Source of the DNA: Tanypteryx hageni
Taxonomy: Eukaryota > Arthropoda > Insecta > Odonata > Petaluridae
DNA: 64,000 nt
NCBI GenBank assembly: GCA_028673005.1
Contig: CM054116.1
Location: 73,297,315-73,361,314, forward strand
Direction of reading: 5' to 3'
The translations under genes were made by a program, and so were the position numbers. Positions 13,025-23,509 of the stretch are shown piece after piece; the first letter of the stretch is position 1, and each line of letters starts with the position of its first letter. A model generated the notes under the pieces. It had not been told where the DNA came from and ran no database searches. It worked only from the letters and a program-made list of their open reading frames with translations.

Positions 13025-15819
13025 GTAGGGGGGGGGGGGATTACGAGTATTTACGAGTATGATCGAGTGTGGTGATAATATGAGAGTTGCTTTTTTTGCC
13101 AGTATTTTTGATGGAATGCAATCAATGTAAATGTTTCAAATTTAAATTTATTGTTGCCCTATGTAATTCCTATTAACCCCTTTAATACGCTCTTATGCGA
13201 ATTTTAACGCCTCTTATAAAATTTAAAATTTTACTCGAAGTCTGTGAGTAATTTGTGGTTAACATCTTAAAAGTCATGTTATGAAAGTTCACCAAAAGCG
13301 AGTTAAACTGTATTAGGTTAAGTGAAATAAGCGCATTTTTTCTCAAAGGAAAAAATTATACCATTTAAATTATACTGTCCGTCCGTCTGTCCGTCCGCCC
13401 CCCTTTTATCGCTTGAACAGTTTGTCATAGAGAAATGCTGTAAACGCCATTTTATTTATGCCAACTAGGAGAGCCCGGGAAAACTATTGTCGTTTAAATA
13501 AGTGCCCCGGATTCGACTCCGGGAGACGATTACAGTTTTTCATATGTTTACACAGGAGTTTCGATTTTTCAAGGTGCAAGGTTTATTTATTTCATTCATT
13601 AAAATACGTAAATAGAGACCGAATTTCTCTGCTTTTACTTTATTCGACGGCTAAAACTATAAAATATGTTATTCTTGCGATTTTTAGACGTTAAACGGAA
13701 GAATTTGTCAGAAAAACACATTTCTTTTCGAAAATTTCTGGCTTTTTTGTACTCTTTCCGGGTGTTGCCAAGGCGACCCGCATTCTTGCCTCCGATTGAA
13801 TTAGCGTCTATTAACCCTTCAAATAGACAAAAGAATTGCGTTATTCGCTTCGCGCTGTTTATGATGCATCGCAATTATACTTGTATCAATTTCAAACTTA
13901 ACGTTGCAACGTTAATAATTGAAGATTATTATTATTCAGTAGACTGCGTGTGGGCTGTTGGCATTTTTAACGATGATGATTTTAAACATTCAGATTTCTG
14001 ACTGACTTCACAAAAGTTTTTGCGGGTACCGCTATTTAAAATTAATACATTCAGTCGAAATGATAGAGAGAACTTCAGTTAACTGTCTGCGTAGCATTTA
14101 AATAACTTATGACGTTTGCCGATGTGTTTGGCGGTAGCACTTATTTTCTGCCTTGCAAAATAGAATAGCAGTTAATTAGGAGGGCGCATATCGCGCTGTC
14201 ATTCGGGTTGGGAAAACTCTGAAGAGCTAGTATCTTAATATTATTTATGAATTTTTTTTAATAAAACAAGAAAATTAGGGGACGAGAAAAATATTTCTTG
14301 CGCGATAGTTATTTCTACGCGCACGTTGTGAAAAGAGTGCCAATAGTTTTTCAATTTCGGGAGAATGAATATCAGAGAAAGGACGGTTATTTAATTAACC
14401 AACAAAATTAATATGCGTCTTTTATTTTGCGAAGAGCAATTTGTAATTTTTTTCACGCTTTGCGTAGGTCGGTCGCGGTAACCGAAAATTTTCGTAATCG
14501 GACCGCCTGGAATTAGATGATGATAATACGTTCAATTCATTCGTGGATTTTGTTCTGAATAGGAGGCAATGGGGGGAAGGACGCGTTTACTCCGCTTAAA
14601 GGGTCAGGGGCAGAAACTTATTCGATGTAGAAACTAAGTCGGTGAGAACTTGCTTTGCCCTCACTCCCACGGGAACATAATCCTGTGCACTTCTGTTTTC
14701 CAAGCGGTCCGTTCGTGGACACAGATCTGAATATGGAAAGACGGTTGAAATAGACGAAGTAAACATTAGAGGTTTTATTAGAAAATGTGCGTAGTGTACC
14801 ACAAATAAAAAGGGAAGCAACTGTAATAATTCACTATGATATCGAAATAGTTCCAAGTTTTTTCTTTTTCCGCAGTGCAGAAGTATGTTAAACAGAGTGC
14901 AGCGTTCCGTAGTCTTTTTAATATTTCTTTAAACTTTTCGATGTTGTAAAGAGTTAAATTAAACAATATAGTTGTGAATAGCAAAACGGTTAGCAACGGT
15001 AGCAAAACGACCGCCGAAATTCCTTTCTTTCGAACCTCGAGGAACTCTCAGCAGGACATACATGACCTTAGCTGTATAGAGAGGCTCGTAGAATATCCCA
15101 CCATTAGGTCGGCAAATATAATCTCAAAAGCCTCAAAAAGGGCTAAGAAACACGTGTTCTCAAAACTACCCTAGGGCCTTGAGGTTACCTGATTGTTCAG
15201 AGTAGAAGCGTGAGCTTTTCAAAAAGACGCATATTTGAGTGGAAGAAAATAACATTCTTTCAGTCCCACTGTTAATGCAAGCCCAGAAATGGAACGAAAT
15301 CTTAGGTAGGAAATAATATTGCAAAAAAGTAAAGAGAAACGACTTTGATATCATAATTCAGAATAAATTTGGTTTTTAGGCTTATACTTTTCCATCTTTT
15401 TGGAAAATCGACGATTATCGACGACTATTCATTTTCGTCGATTTTGAAAATTAAAAAAATCAACGTTTATCGACGTTTTTCGATTTAAATCGAATCCTAC
15501 CGAGCCTAGTTATAAGTATTTATTTTTTAACGCTGTTTACGGGTCAGCCATAGATAACTAAAAAATTGAGCGCCTCTGTTCGTGAAAAGTATAAAATCTG
15601 TTGCCATCACTAGCGGCTTTGATTGGACGGTGTTCGCGATTTAAAATAGCTATTCTCTAATTTATTATAGTTTAAATTATTGACCGAGGTCATTTTAAGA
15701 TTGCGTTAACGGAGTTGTGTTTCTATAGTCATCGGGAATCATCACAATGGATGGCACAGAGTGAAAAGTGGTTCTTTGATCAGATCTTTCTACTGGAGAG
15801 GTATGCAATAGGATACAGC
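13025..15819. other. Spacer with minor simple repeats
   Basis: A G run sits at about 13028-13038. GTCC units lie at 13377-13400. A short stem-loop at 13502-13519 (CCCGGA, loop, TCCGGG) resembles a tRNA T-arm but has no partner elements. Around 15405-15490 a cluster of TCGACG and TCGATT words suggests a decayed repeat. No gene recognised. Confidence 0.5.
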
Positions 15820-16766
15820 CAGTGGCGGATTAAGGGGGGTTCGCTCATGGCGCGCGCCAAGGGCCCCGTGAAGTAAGGTGCCCCGAAAAAATGTTCCTGT
15901 AGGTATATAATCTCAGAAATATTAAATTTCTCGTTTTAAAAATCAGTGGAACCTCTCTGTTTCCATAGAAAAACGATCGTTAAGAGATGTTACAAAAGAA
16001 GATAGCCGTTAGAAGCGGTTTCACTATACAGTAATTCCTAGAATAACGCGATAGTTACGTTTGTGAAAACTCGCACGCTAAGAAAAGCGCGTTAAGCGGG
16101 GACATTTTTACCATTAAAAATAATGGAAAATGGATGGGTTGCGTTTTCAGCTGACATTTCACACCTTTATTTTATTTTATTTTATTATTGTTATTTTCAT
16201 GTACAGTATGTGTTAGCATGCTTGTATGTATGTATTACGTAGCGTACTGTATTAGCATTTTTTTGTTTGCATTGATATCATTTTTCACACGCTTTCCACT
16301 CATCATAAGGGATAATAATGTTTACAATAGAACAAAAATCACTAACCGCACAAAATGACGTGCGCATTTGTAGCTTTCGTGATACATTTTTTTACGCGCG
16401 AAGTGTTCACAGTACAGCAATCCCGCCATTTAAAATTTTACACCAACTTACACCACTCCGCGAAATAGTCCACCACCCGATTTTTTGCGCGCTATTGCGG
16501 GGATGAGCGTTTTATGTGAAAAATTGTCCCTAAAAAATAAATCGTGTTACTGCGAAAACGGGCCATGCGGGCGCGCGTTATACGAGGAGTTACTGTATAT
16601 TTAGATTGCAGGGCTCCCGACTGCTTTGCGTCAGAACCCCCACATGTTTAGCACCAGGGACCCGAAAATTTTTAGCGCCAGGGCCCCCAAAATGTGTAGC
16701 GCCAGGGCCCCCAAAATGTTTAGCGCCAGGGGCCCCAGGAGGCGTAAATCCGCCACTGGATACAAC
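15812..16766. mobile_element. Non-autonomous hAT MITE with 8-bp TSD
   Basis: The element runs 15820-16758. CAGTGGCGGATT at the left end is matched by AAATCCGCCACTG in inverse at the right. Flanking octamers GATACAGC (15812-15819) and GATACAAC (16759-16766) differ at one base, as expected for an aged hAT 8-bp target-site duplication. Subterminal GCGCCAAGGGCCCC-type motifs occur near the left end (about 15855). They recur in a tandem set of about four 25-bp units at 16651-16737 on the right, plausibly transposase-binding repeats. No transposase is encoded. A second MITE is nested within at 16029-16595. Confidence 0.85.
16027..16597. mobile_element. Nested TA-flanked pogo/Tigger-like MITE
   Basis: CAGTAATTCCTAGAATAACG at 16029 is the imperfect inverse of the right end CGTTATACGAGGAGTTACTG ending at 16595. 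Both ends are flanked by TA (16027-16028, 16596-16597), the target duplication of Tc1/mariner/pogo elements. CAGT...ACTG ends and GCGAAAA/AAGCGGGG interior text fit pogo/Tigger MITEs. It lies wholly inside the hAT MITE, so it is the younger insertion. It encodes no transposase; a small frame across 16318-16506 has no recognisable domain. Confidence 0.75.
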
Positions 16767-17385
16767 TGAATATTTTTCATTCACTCATTAATTAAAATTT
16801 AATTAAACGCGAGTATTTGTTTCGTAGAACATACATCCCGTGTTGAATCTGTTTGTCACTTTAACAGATGTTAACGGTTGGGTTGCTTAGCAGAAGACAG
16901 TGAAGCGCAGTAATTAATTAGTGAGAGTCCAGGCCGGGCCGAAATATTACGAAAAGTTTGCAGCATATTTTGTTGAATATAAAGTATGACATTATGGCAT
17001 CTTTTGAGATTTTATGTTTCGTTAAAGTAACGAAACTGTGATTTTTGTGATCTTTTTTACTTTTATATGGTGTTAGATACGCAATGTTATGGGTAGTTTT
17101 TGCGTATGATATCTTTAATTACTCTTTTGCAGGGTAAAAGGTTTGATCACGTTCGATTTCACAAGTGACCTCTATCCGTCTACGCAGGATACTTGATGAT
17201 GCGTGAATTTAAACGGTTTAATGTGTAGTCACGGTTGTCTTGTTGTAGTTATTTAACCGAAATTCAGATAAAATTAAAAGGATAAATAAAATAGCCTTAG
17301 CAGGAAATTACTAAATTTTTATGAAATTCTAAACCCAAATCTCAATTTTTTAAAAGAACTAACGGTTTTTTGGCCTTCGTTTTGT
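16767..17385. other. AT-rich spacer
   Basis: No coding or repeat structure recognised between the hAT MITE and the SINE-like repeat. Confidence 0.5.
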
Positions 17386-17394
17386 TTGTATGAA

Positions 17395-17660
17395 ATTTCT
17401 GGCTAATCAACCTCTTGAGATTATTATAGCCATTACTTCTTCCACACTGAAAACACACACACACACACACACAAGGGAGGAGGGATACCCGGAGCCGGCA
17501 GTAGCCTACTCTACTCTTTACGAAGAGCACCAGGGGGGGCAACTGCCTAACGTCCCTTCCAAAGGACGGAACGCCAACTTCCGCAGTCTCCTCAAAGCAC
17601 ACAAGTAGGGGATCCCAGGGTGAAAAATCCGACCTCCGCAGGATTCGGTTTTCTTGCCTT
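17395..17660 (+). repeat. SINE-like dispersed repeat, copy A
   Basis: It begins with a head segment around GGCTAATCAACCTCTTG (17401) ending in ATTATTATAG. A CA microsatellite follows (17454-17473), then a conserved GC-richer body that starts GGGAGGAGGGATACCCGG and includes ACGAAGAGCACCA and AACGTCCCTTCC. The reverse complement of 48546-48765 matches it along head and body. Part of the body recurs at 61398-61443, and the head alone recurs at 30525-30566 and 52815-52850. Frames across it are not genes. SINE-like is a descriptive label; no pol III boxes are clear. Confidence 0.7.
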
Positions 17661-19075
17661 CATCATCGAGAAAAGTAGCTGCTGCTGTGAATGCCAACTT
17701 AATCGATTTTAACTTAAATTAGTTTTCTCCTAGCGTTTGGTGCTGTCATATAATTATGACATCCGGAGCACATTCAAGTTTCAGCTTTTAGATCCGGAAC
17801 AAGAATTTTTATAATTTCATCAATTTCAGCAGTCAAAAGAGTAACATCCCGAGTACAACAAAGTTTTAGTTTGGAAATTATTTTTTTTTGCGTCTGGAGA
17901 ACATTACGGAAGGCATCGCCCGTCGAACATTATCGCCTTACTCGTAGTTTTTCGAACGTTGGCAGAGATGGAGCTTCTTAAATTTCCCGATAGTCTCGAT
18001 TATTTTTATCTCCAGACTTCGCTTAGTCGAACGAAAGAAACAAAACCGCCGCGCCGAATGTCTTCTCCCCATATCTCAGTCTGCAGCGACTTCATCGGCG
18101 TTTCTTTTTGGTCCGCGCCATTTTTACGAACACCCTTTCCGCTCGGAGTATTTCTTTCTCTGTCGTCCTGTTTGTATCCTCGAGGTTTTTATTAATTTTT
18201 TTAAAAGGCGTTCGAGTTTTAATATTTCCGGTCGTTTGAATGTCGTTTTGTTTTAGATTTGTGAGCAGGCAAAAGAAAAGATAAATAGATCGCGAACCTT
18301 TTTAAGTGTTTTTTAAAATTCGCTTATGTTTTCAATCTGTCCCTCCGATGGCCAAATTTTTCGTCCTTCCATGCGCAAAATTTCGAAACAGAGAGAAGAG
18401 CTGAGAAGCCTATATTTTCAGGATAGATTTGGCTGGTAAGTGAAATAAATTCAGTTGATTATGGTGTTCGTTCGTCGGTCCGTTTGACTTTTAGAACTAT
18501 CTATACGACTGTTACTATGGTAAAGTTTCGTTTTGTTTACGTTGCTACAACGATTAAAGTGAAGCGTAAATAAGTTCAATTTACTTTCGAAAAGGGCTGC
18601 TTAACTGCGATGAGGTGTCATACTATAATGGAGCGAGTGTGATTTTTTTGTCCGGAATCTGATTGGCTGCCCTGCCTGTGGCGACAAGAAACTGAACTAC
18701 CTCATAATCGTAATTTAAAAATTAAAGATGGAAAATACTCGGATAATTTGGTCTATAAAGAAATATTGTAAGTTTAGCGCGTAATTTCTGGAATCCTTTT
18801 ATTACTGCATATCGATTAGAATTACATATAAGCTATAAGCTAACTAATTGGGGCCAAAGGTTAGGAGTAGATGACCCGTAGGGACGAGTATCTACTAATG
18901 TTTATATAACTTTTGATTTGCTTTCAGTTTTACGTATTCAGAAAATATAAGTGAACATTCTGAATCAAGTAGGGCTGTGCACGGGTTTCCCGTGGTACAT
19001 AAGTGCTTTTTGTCAAATTCGCCGTAGTGTAATCATATATTAATGTATTTGCTTTGAAATTAGAAAATTGTTTCC
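17661..19075. other. Spacer, no recognisable feature
   Basis: AT-biased sequence with scattered short frames and no motif or inverted repeat that I can support. Confidence 0.5.
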
Positions 19076-19085
19076 TTATATGGTG

Positions 19086-19960
19086 GTAGCCCTGCTTTAT
19101 GGATACGCTCGAAAGATGTTCATTTCATTTTGCCATTCTATACTCGCCCTACAAGCGAAATTTCTTTTTGAAATCGGTTCAGCTAAAAACTTCCAAACTC
19201 ATTGTTACAAAAAACTTCTAACCTTGATAATGTGGTAGCCCTGTTTAGTCGACTCAATTGAAATATGCTGTATTGGTTATTTATTTATATGAAGATTATA
19301 TGTACCATATTGGATTAAAATTCATGCTGCCAGTTCTCTTTAATTACGTGTAAAAATATAATTTTACTTTTTATTATGGTAGCCCTGCTCTTTATCTCCG
19401 TTTTAAACATCTTTATTTCATTATGGTATGTTGTACAAGTCTTATATACAGAATTTATTTGAAGTCCGTTCAGGCAATTCCTTCCAAATCCGTAATTACT
19501 GAAAGAATTTAATTTGGAAGTGTGGCGCTCCTGTTTGGTTGATCCGGTCCAAATATGCTATTGTGGTTTTGTATGTGTGTGTACATCACAAATTTTAAAT
19601 TTGGTTAAAAGTGATGTTAACAGTTCAACACAAATACTTATAAAAAGAAAATCTTTTATTACAACCCTGATTTCTGTATCTATATTAAAAATATTGATTT
19701 TATTTTTTAATGTTGCACTCCTTCATACTAAATTTCGTTGAAATCGGTTTGGCCAATTCCTTCCAAATTCATCATTACCGAAAAGTGTAATTTTACAATT
19801 GTGGAGCCCCTGCTTAGTCGATCTGATCGAAATATGCCATTTTGGTCCTATATTTATGTAAAGATAATATATACCAAATTTGGTTGAAATCGGCTCCGCC
19901 AATTCTTCACTCATATATGCGTACGGGCGGACATCACGAAGACAAGATTGGAAAGGTGTA
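19086..19960. repeat. Decayed tandem array, about 145-bp units
   Basis: The landmark GTAGCCCTG or a variant recurs at about 19086, 19235, 19379, 19525, 19662 and 19805, giving steps of 137-149 bases. Alternate units are more alike (for example TTTAGTCGAC..GAAATATGC at 19235 and CTTAGTCGAT..GAAATATGCC at 19805), indicating a two-unit period of about 280-290 bp. Each unit contains text such as AAATTT, TTGAAATCGG and CCAATTC. A solitary inverted relative is visible at about 63214-63240. Confidence 0.75.
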
Positions 19961-20024
19961 CTCCATATCGGAGTACACATAGTTTTCAAATGCGTTCTTT
20001 GAGATTTCACAATGTTCTCAATTA

Positions 20025-20600
20025 TCAAAATTGGAATCGGTCGACCAATTTTAGTAAAACTTTCCAATACGAAATTCCTTCAAAATACGTCAAGTGGTTT
20101 CCTAGTTGAAACAAGAACATTGTAAACTATATGTAGGTCTTCATGTAAAGTGGTACTAATTGTTGTCCAATTTTAACCAAAATTTGATTTGATAGACGAA
20201 TTTTAATAAAACTCCCCAATACCAAATTTCATCAAAATACATCAAGCGGTTCCCGAGTTGAAACAAAGGAACACTGTAAATTACATGTAGACCTTCATGT
20301 AAGGTGGTCTTAATTGTTGTCCGATTTTAACCAAAATTGGAATCGGTCGACAAATTTTACTAAAACTCTCCAATTTCATCAAAATACGTCCAGCGGTTTC
20401 CGAGTTGAAACAAAGGAACATTGTAGTCTTCATGTAAAGTGATCGTCATTTTTTTGTCCAATTTTAACCAAAATTGGAATCCGTCGACCAATTTTACCAA
20501 AACTCCCCAATACCAAATTCCATTAAATACGTCCAGCGGTTTTCGAGTTTTAACATACGGACGGACGGACGGAAACGATATGCGTTCACCCCTTGCAAAG
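20025..20600. repeat. Second tandem array, about 150-bp units, ending in GGAC microsatellite
   Basis: Four units begin with AATTGGAATCGGTCGACC or a variant at about 20029, 20181, 20335 and 20472. Each continues through ACTAAAACTC, CCAAATTTCATC, AAAATACGTC and CGGTTTCCGAGTTGAAAC. The last unit is followed by GGACGGACGGAC at about 20557-20571. This AAATTTCATCAAAATNCGTC plus GGAC-tail arrangement is common near transposon-derived repeats in invertebrates; the specific family is not identified. Confidence 0.75.
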
Positions 20601-21700
20601 AACGCATAATAATAGTGTTTTTCAGCAACGAGGAAAGCACTAAAAAGCGCTTTTGAAATCTGATTTTGCAGCTTTTTTTTCAATTTGTTTTGAAGTATTG
20701 GTTAATTTGGGTGACGTGTTTCTATCGCAAAAACCCGAATGAAAAGATCGAAAAATCGATTGTACGTGTCTACACACGAGGCGGAGGAGGGAGAACGGAG
20801 GAGAAAGGGACGTTGGGTGGGTGGAAGACTGCGTGGGAAGAGTTACGCTATACGGGGAGAATGTATGCCCCTAAAGCAAGCACTTGTAGTATCCGAGTGG
20901 AGGACAAAAGAAAGGGTAGTGGCGTGTGCGTGAATGGAGGGATGAGAGCGAAAGTGGAAGGTCACATGTTGGGTTTCCCTGTGAACGCGGCGATGCCTTC
21001 GGTAACTAGCGAGTGGGAGAAAGTTCCAGCGTATATAACGCGTGGGCTTTATACTTTCGCTCTCTCTCTCTGGGAAGGGAGAAACCGGGCACGAAAGGAA
21101 TACCGATCTCTCTGGAGAAATGTATGGGAAATCCTTCGAGGCTTTTTTATTATTTTTTAAATGGAAAGGGAATTCGTTCTGCGTCGTTTAGTTTTTTTCC
21201 GCCCTCGTCTTTTTTTAAAAGGAGTTAATCATGTCATGAGAGAGAGGGAGGAAAAAACCTTACGGCGGGCGAGTTCGGAAATGGTTTCCGCGAACGTCGC
21301 CCGATGCCCGTCGCTTATATAATTTTTGTCGTCGGTAGTGGCTCTTTTATGCAGGAACTTAAAGGGAATGGGATGTTTTGTATTTGTGTGTGTTCATTGA
21401 TGGTTTTTCTCGGATTTGTGAATTTTCGCCGTCGCCCTTGTCTCCTTTCTGTTCTTTATTTGTGTTTTTTTTTGCTGGACCCATGAACTTTCTTTTCCTT
21501 TGTAGCTGTTTTCGTAACTTGTCGAAGAACTGGTGGGTTTCAAAGGTGTTTCGACGAATTGAGGTCCGTTTTGAGTGCGTGGGTTTCATTGGAAGAGATG
21601 GTCGATATATACATCGTCAGTTAACGCGTAGTACGCAATTTTTAAAGTATTGTTTCAAATTTGAAATTGTGTAGTGTGTTCTACCCTTCTGTTAGGATAA
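20601..21700. other. Spacer; one 164-codon frame not supported as a gene
   Basis: A plus-strand frame at 20666-21160 is the longest non-repetitive ATG frame nearby, but its Gly/Arg/Glu-rich product matches no family I know and overlaps a purine-biased stretch. TATA-like words at about 21033 and 21320 have no convincing downstream gene. Confidence 0.4.
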
Positions 21701-21773
21701 CATAGAGTAATGGTTTTATTCGGTAGCAACAAAAACTGGCTATATCTCGGAGAGAAATTTGAAGAATTTAATC

Positions 21774-21913
21774 ACTAAAAGTTGACAAAAGTAGAATACT
21801 CCTTTAGCCAAAACAACTAGAGGGCTGCAAACCCAATGCATTTCGCCCACAAGGTGGGCATCGTCAGGGGTAGAACCTGTTTCACCAGTGACTGGAAGCC
21901 AACTAAAAGTTGA
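21774..21913 (-). mobile_element. Small hammerhead-like insertion with 12-bp TSD
   Basis: ACTAAAAGTTGA at 21774-21785 is repeated exactly at 21902-21913, enclosing 116 bp. Read on the minus strand, the insert carries CTGACGA (21861-21867), then a perfect 6-bp stem GCCCAC/GTGGGC with a three-base loop, then GAAATGCATT. This is the CUGANGA - stem II - GAAA order of a hammerhead ribozyme, with a minimal ATG/CAT stem III. One extra base lies between CTGACGA and the stem, so activity is doubtful. Downstream text (GTTGTTTTGGCTAAAGGAG) aligns with the arm of the 12703-13012 element (GTTGTGGCTATTGGAG). Confidence 0.6.
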
Positions 21914-23123
21914 AGCTACGCAAAAATTGCGATTGAAAAAATTTCAAGTAAAATGCCACCGTAACGCTGGATGCATAAAAGTGCTCTCCGCAGTATTTTT
22001 TCTGACGCAGGCTTCAGAATTTATTGGGAATTAGTCTCAAACACATCCCTGATTCTTTCTTGCCTTTAGTTCTTTAAGAGCATGGGGATTTCCATCCTCG
22101 CACCTTCACATCTCTTCTTTCTCCCATCTACTTCCCCTCACCTCGCTTTTCTCATCTCCCTCCCTTTCTTCTATACGCCTCCCTCTTAAGTCTGTGGGGT
22201 CGTTACAATGTTAACATGAAAATAAACAACATTTTCCCCAATTTAAATCCAATTAACTGACTTAATTAATTAATCCAATCCAAGGCCCATTTAGTCTCGC
22301 ATTGGTGTGAAAGAGCGTGTGTTTATTGTTGAGCAATACATTAAGGTTAAGTCATTTAAATCCTGTCAAATTGAGTTTCAGAGTCGTTTTGTTGGCCGAA
22401 ATAAACCATCTTAGTACGCAATATGGAAGTTGGTGAAGCGATTTAGAGAAATACGCAGTTTGAACTTGAAAAAACAGGAGTGTCGACCAACAGTTGAGAG
22501 AAAAATGGTGGAGCAGGTGCGGAAAGCAATGGATCGAATCTTAATCAGGTCCCTGAGAGGTATATCGCAATAATTACGGTGTTCGTTCTCTAGTACAAGG
22601 AATTTGGGTAGGAAACTTAAGCTTTACCCATACAACAGTGTAACATTTATATAAAGAGAAACAAACAAGTTACTGCGAGTTGTTCCTGTGGGTTGTAAGA
22701 GACTTCCCTGATGTTCGAGATGCCATATTTTTTATAGAAGCATGTTTCTATCTTTCTGGCTAGGTTAATTTACAAAACATCCATGTATACCTAAGGCAGA
22801 GGTGCGCAAAGTGGGGGGCGCGAATCGCCACATACAGTGGCTAAAAAGTATACACATCGTTTTAAATACGTTCTCTACTCAAGAGATTAAAAAGAACTAC
22901 ATTGTAGAACCTAGCTTCCCCGCTTTTCAAACAACTAAATTTTATAACCTATCTTCTCTGGACAAAATTACTTTGGGATTGACACTTCGTGTAGAGGAGG
23001 GGCGGGGGATTGGCGGGAAAGACTCTCCTCCCCCACAGCCAATCATAGGCGGAGGGGAGGGAAGTGTTGCTAAGGGCAACCACGCTGCGTTGCCGCTATG
23101 TCCTCTGAAAACAAAATACTTTC

Positions 23124-23241
23124 AACTTTGAGAAGGAGAAAAAAATCCTGTACTTGACCGGAAATCGAACCTATCCGGCAAATGGGGAGACCCAGGTTCG
23201 ATTCCCGGTCAAGTACAGGATTCTTTCTCCTTCTCAAAGTT
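23124..23241. repeat. Long hairpin with tRNA T-arm-like sequence inside the hAT
   Basis: The left arm 23124-23171 and right arm 23195-23241 are near-perfect inverse copies around a 23-base loop. The right arm starts GGTTCGATTCCCGG, which matches the pol III B-box/T-arm consensus; the left arm carries the inverse. GGGGAGACCC in the loop adds to the tRNA-like look, but no A-box or cloverleaf is present. It may be a tRNA-derived palindromic repeat captured by, or inserted in, the transposon. Confidence 0.75.
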
Positions 23242-23509
23242 CAAATTTCAATTTCAAATTTATGCCCGCATGCATAAAAAGTCTTATCAACACCTTTGTT
23301 TCTCTTTAAAATACTTTGTCTATGGTTACATACGGTTACATAGTAGTAGGTCTGCGCAACTTCCAGGACTTTGTTGCGGGCAAAACGAACGTGTAAATGG
23401 GCACTTATGCACATGCTGGCAACATCGCACTCGAGCCGCCTCAAACTTTAATCCCAAAGTAATTTTGTCCAGAATTTTTAGAATAAGTAGCATTGTTTTT
23501 GCCCTGAAT

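Noticed and set aside
13493..13530. tRNA T-arm-like stem-loop with CCCGGATTCGACTCCGGG
   Set aside because: Only a six-base stem; no second promoter box or cloverleaf found nearby.
16590..16784. Collagen-like Gly-Pro-Gly-Ala repeat peptide on the minus strand
   Set aside because: It is the translation of the 25-bp subterminal repeats of the hAT MITE.
21030..21045. TATA-like GTATATAACGCG near 21033
   Set aside because: No upstream elements or downstream gene; such words are frequent in AT-rich DNA.
20666..21160. 164-codon frame with non-repetitive sequence
   Set aside because: No recognisable family, no start context or splice partner, and a competing open frame overlaps it.
23195..23208. 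Functional tRNA gene suggested by the B-box GGTTCGATTCC
   Set aside because: The surrounding sequence is a long hairpin with no A-box, anticodon arm or acceptor stem.
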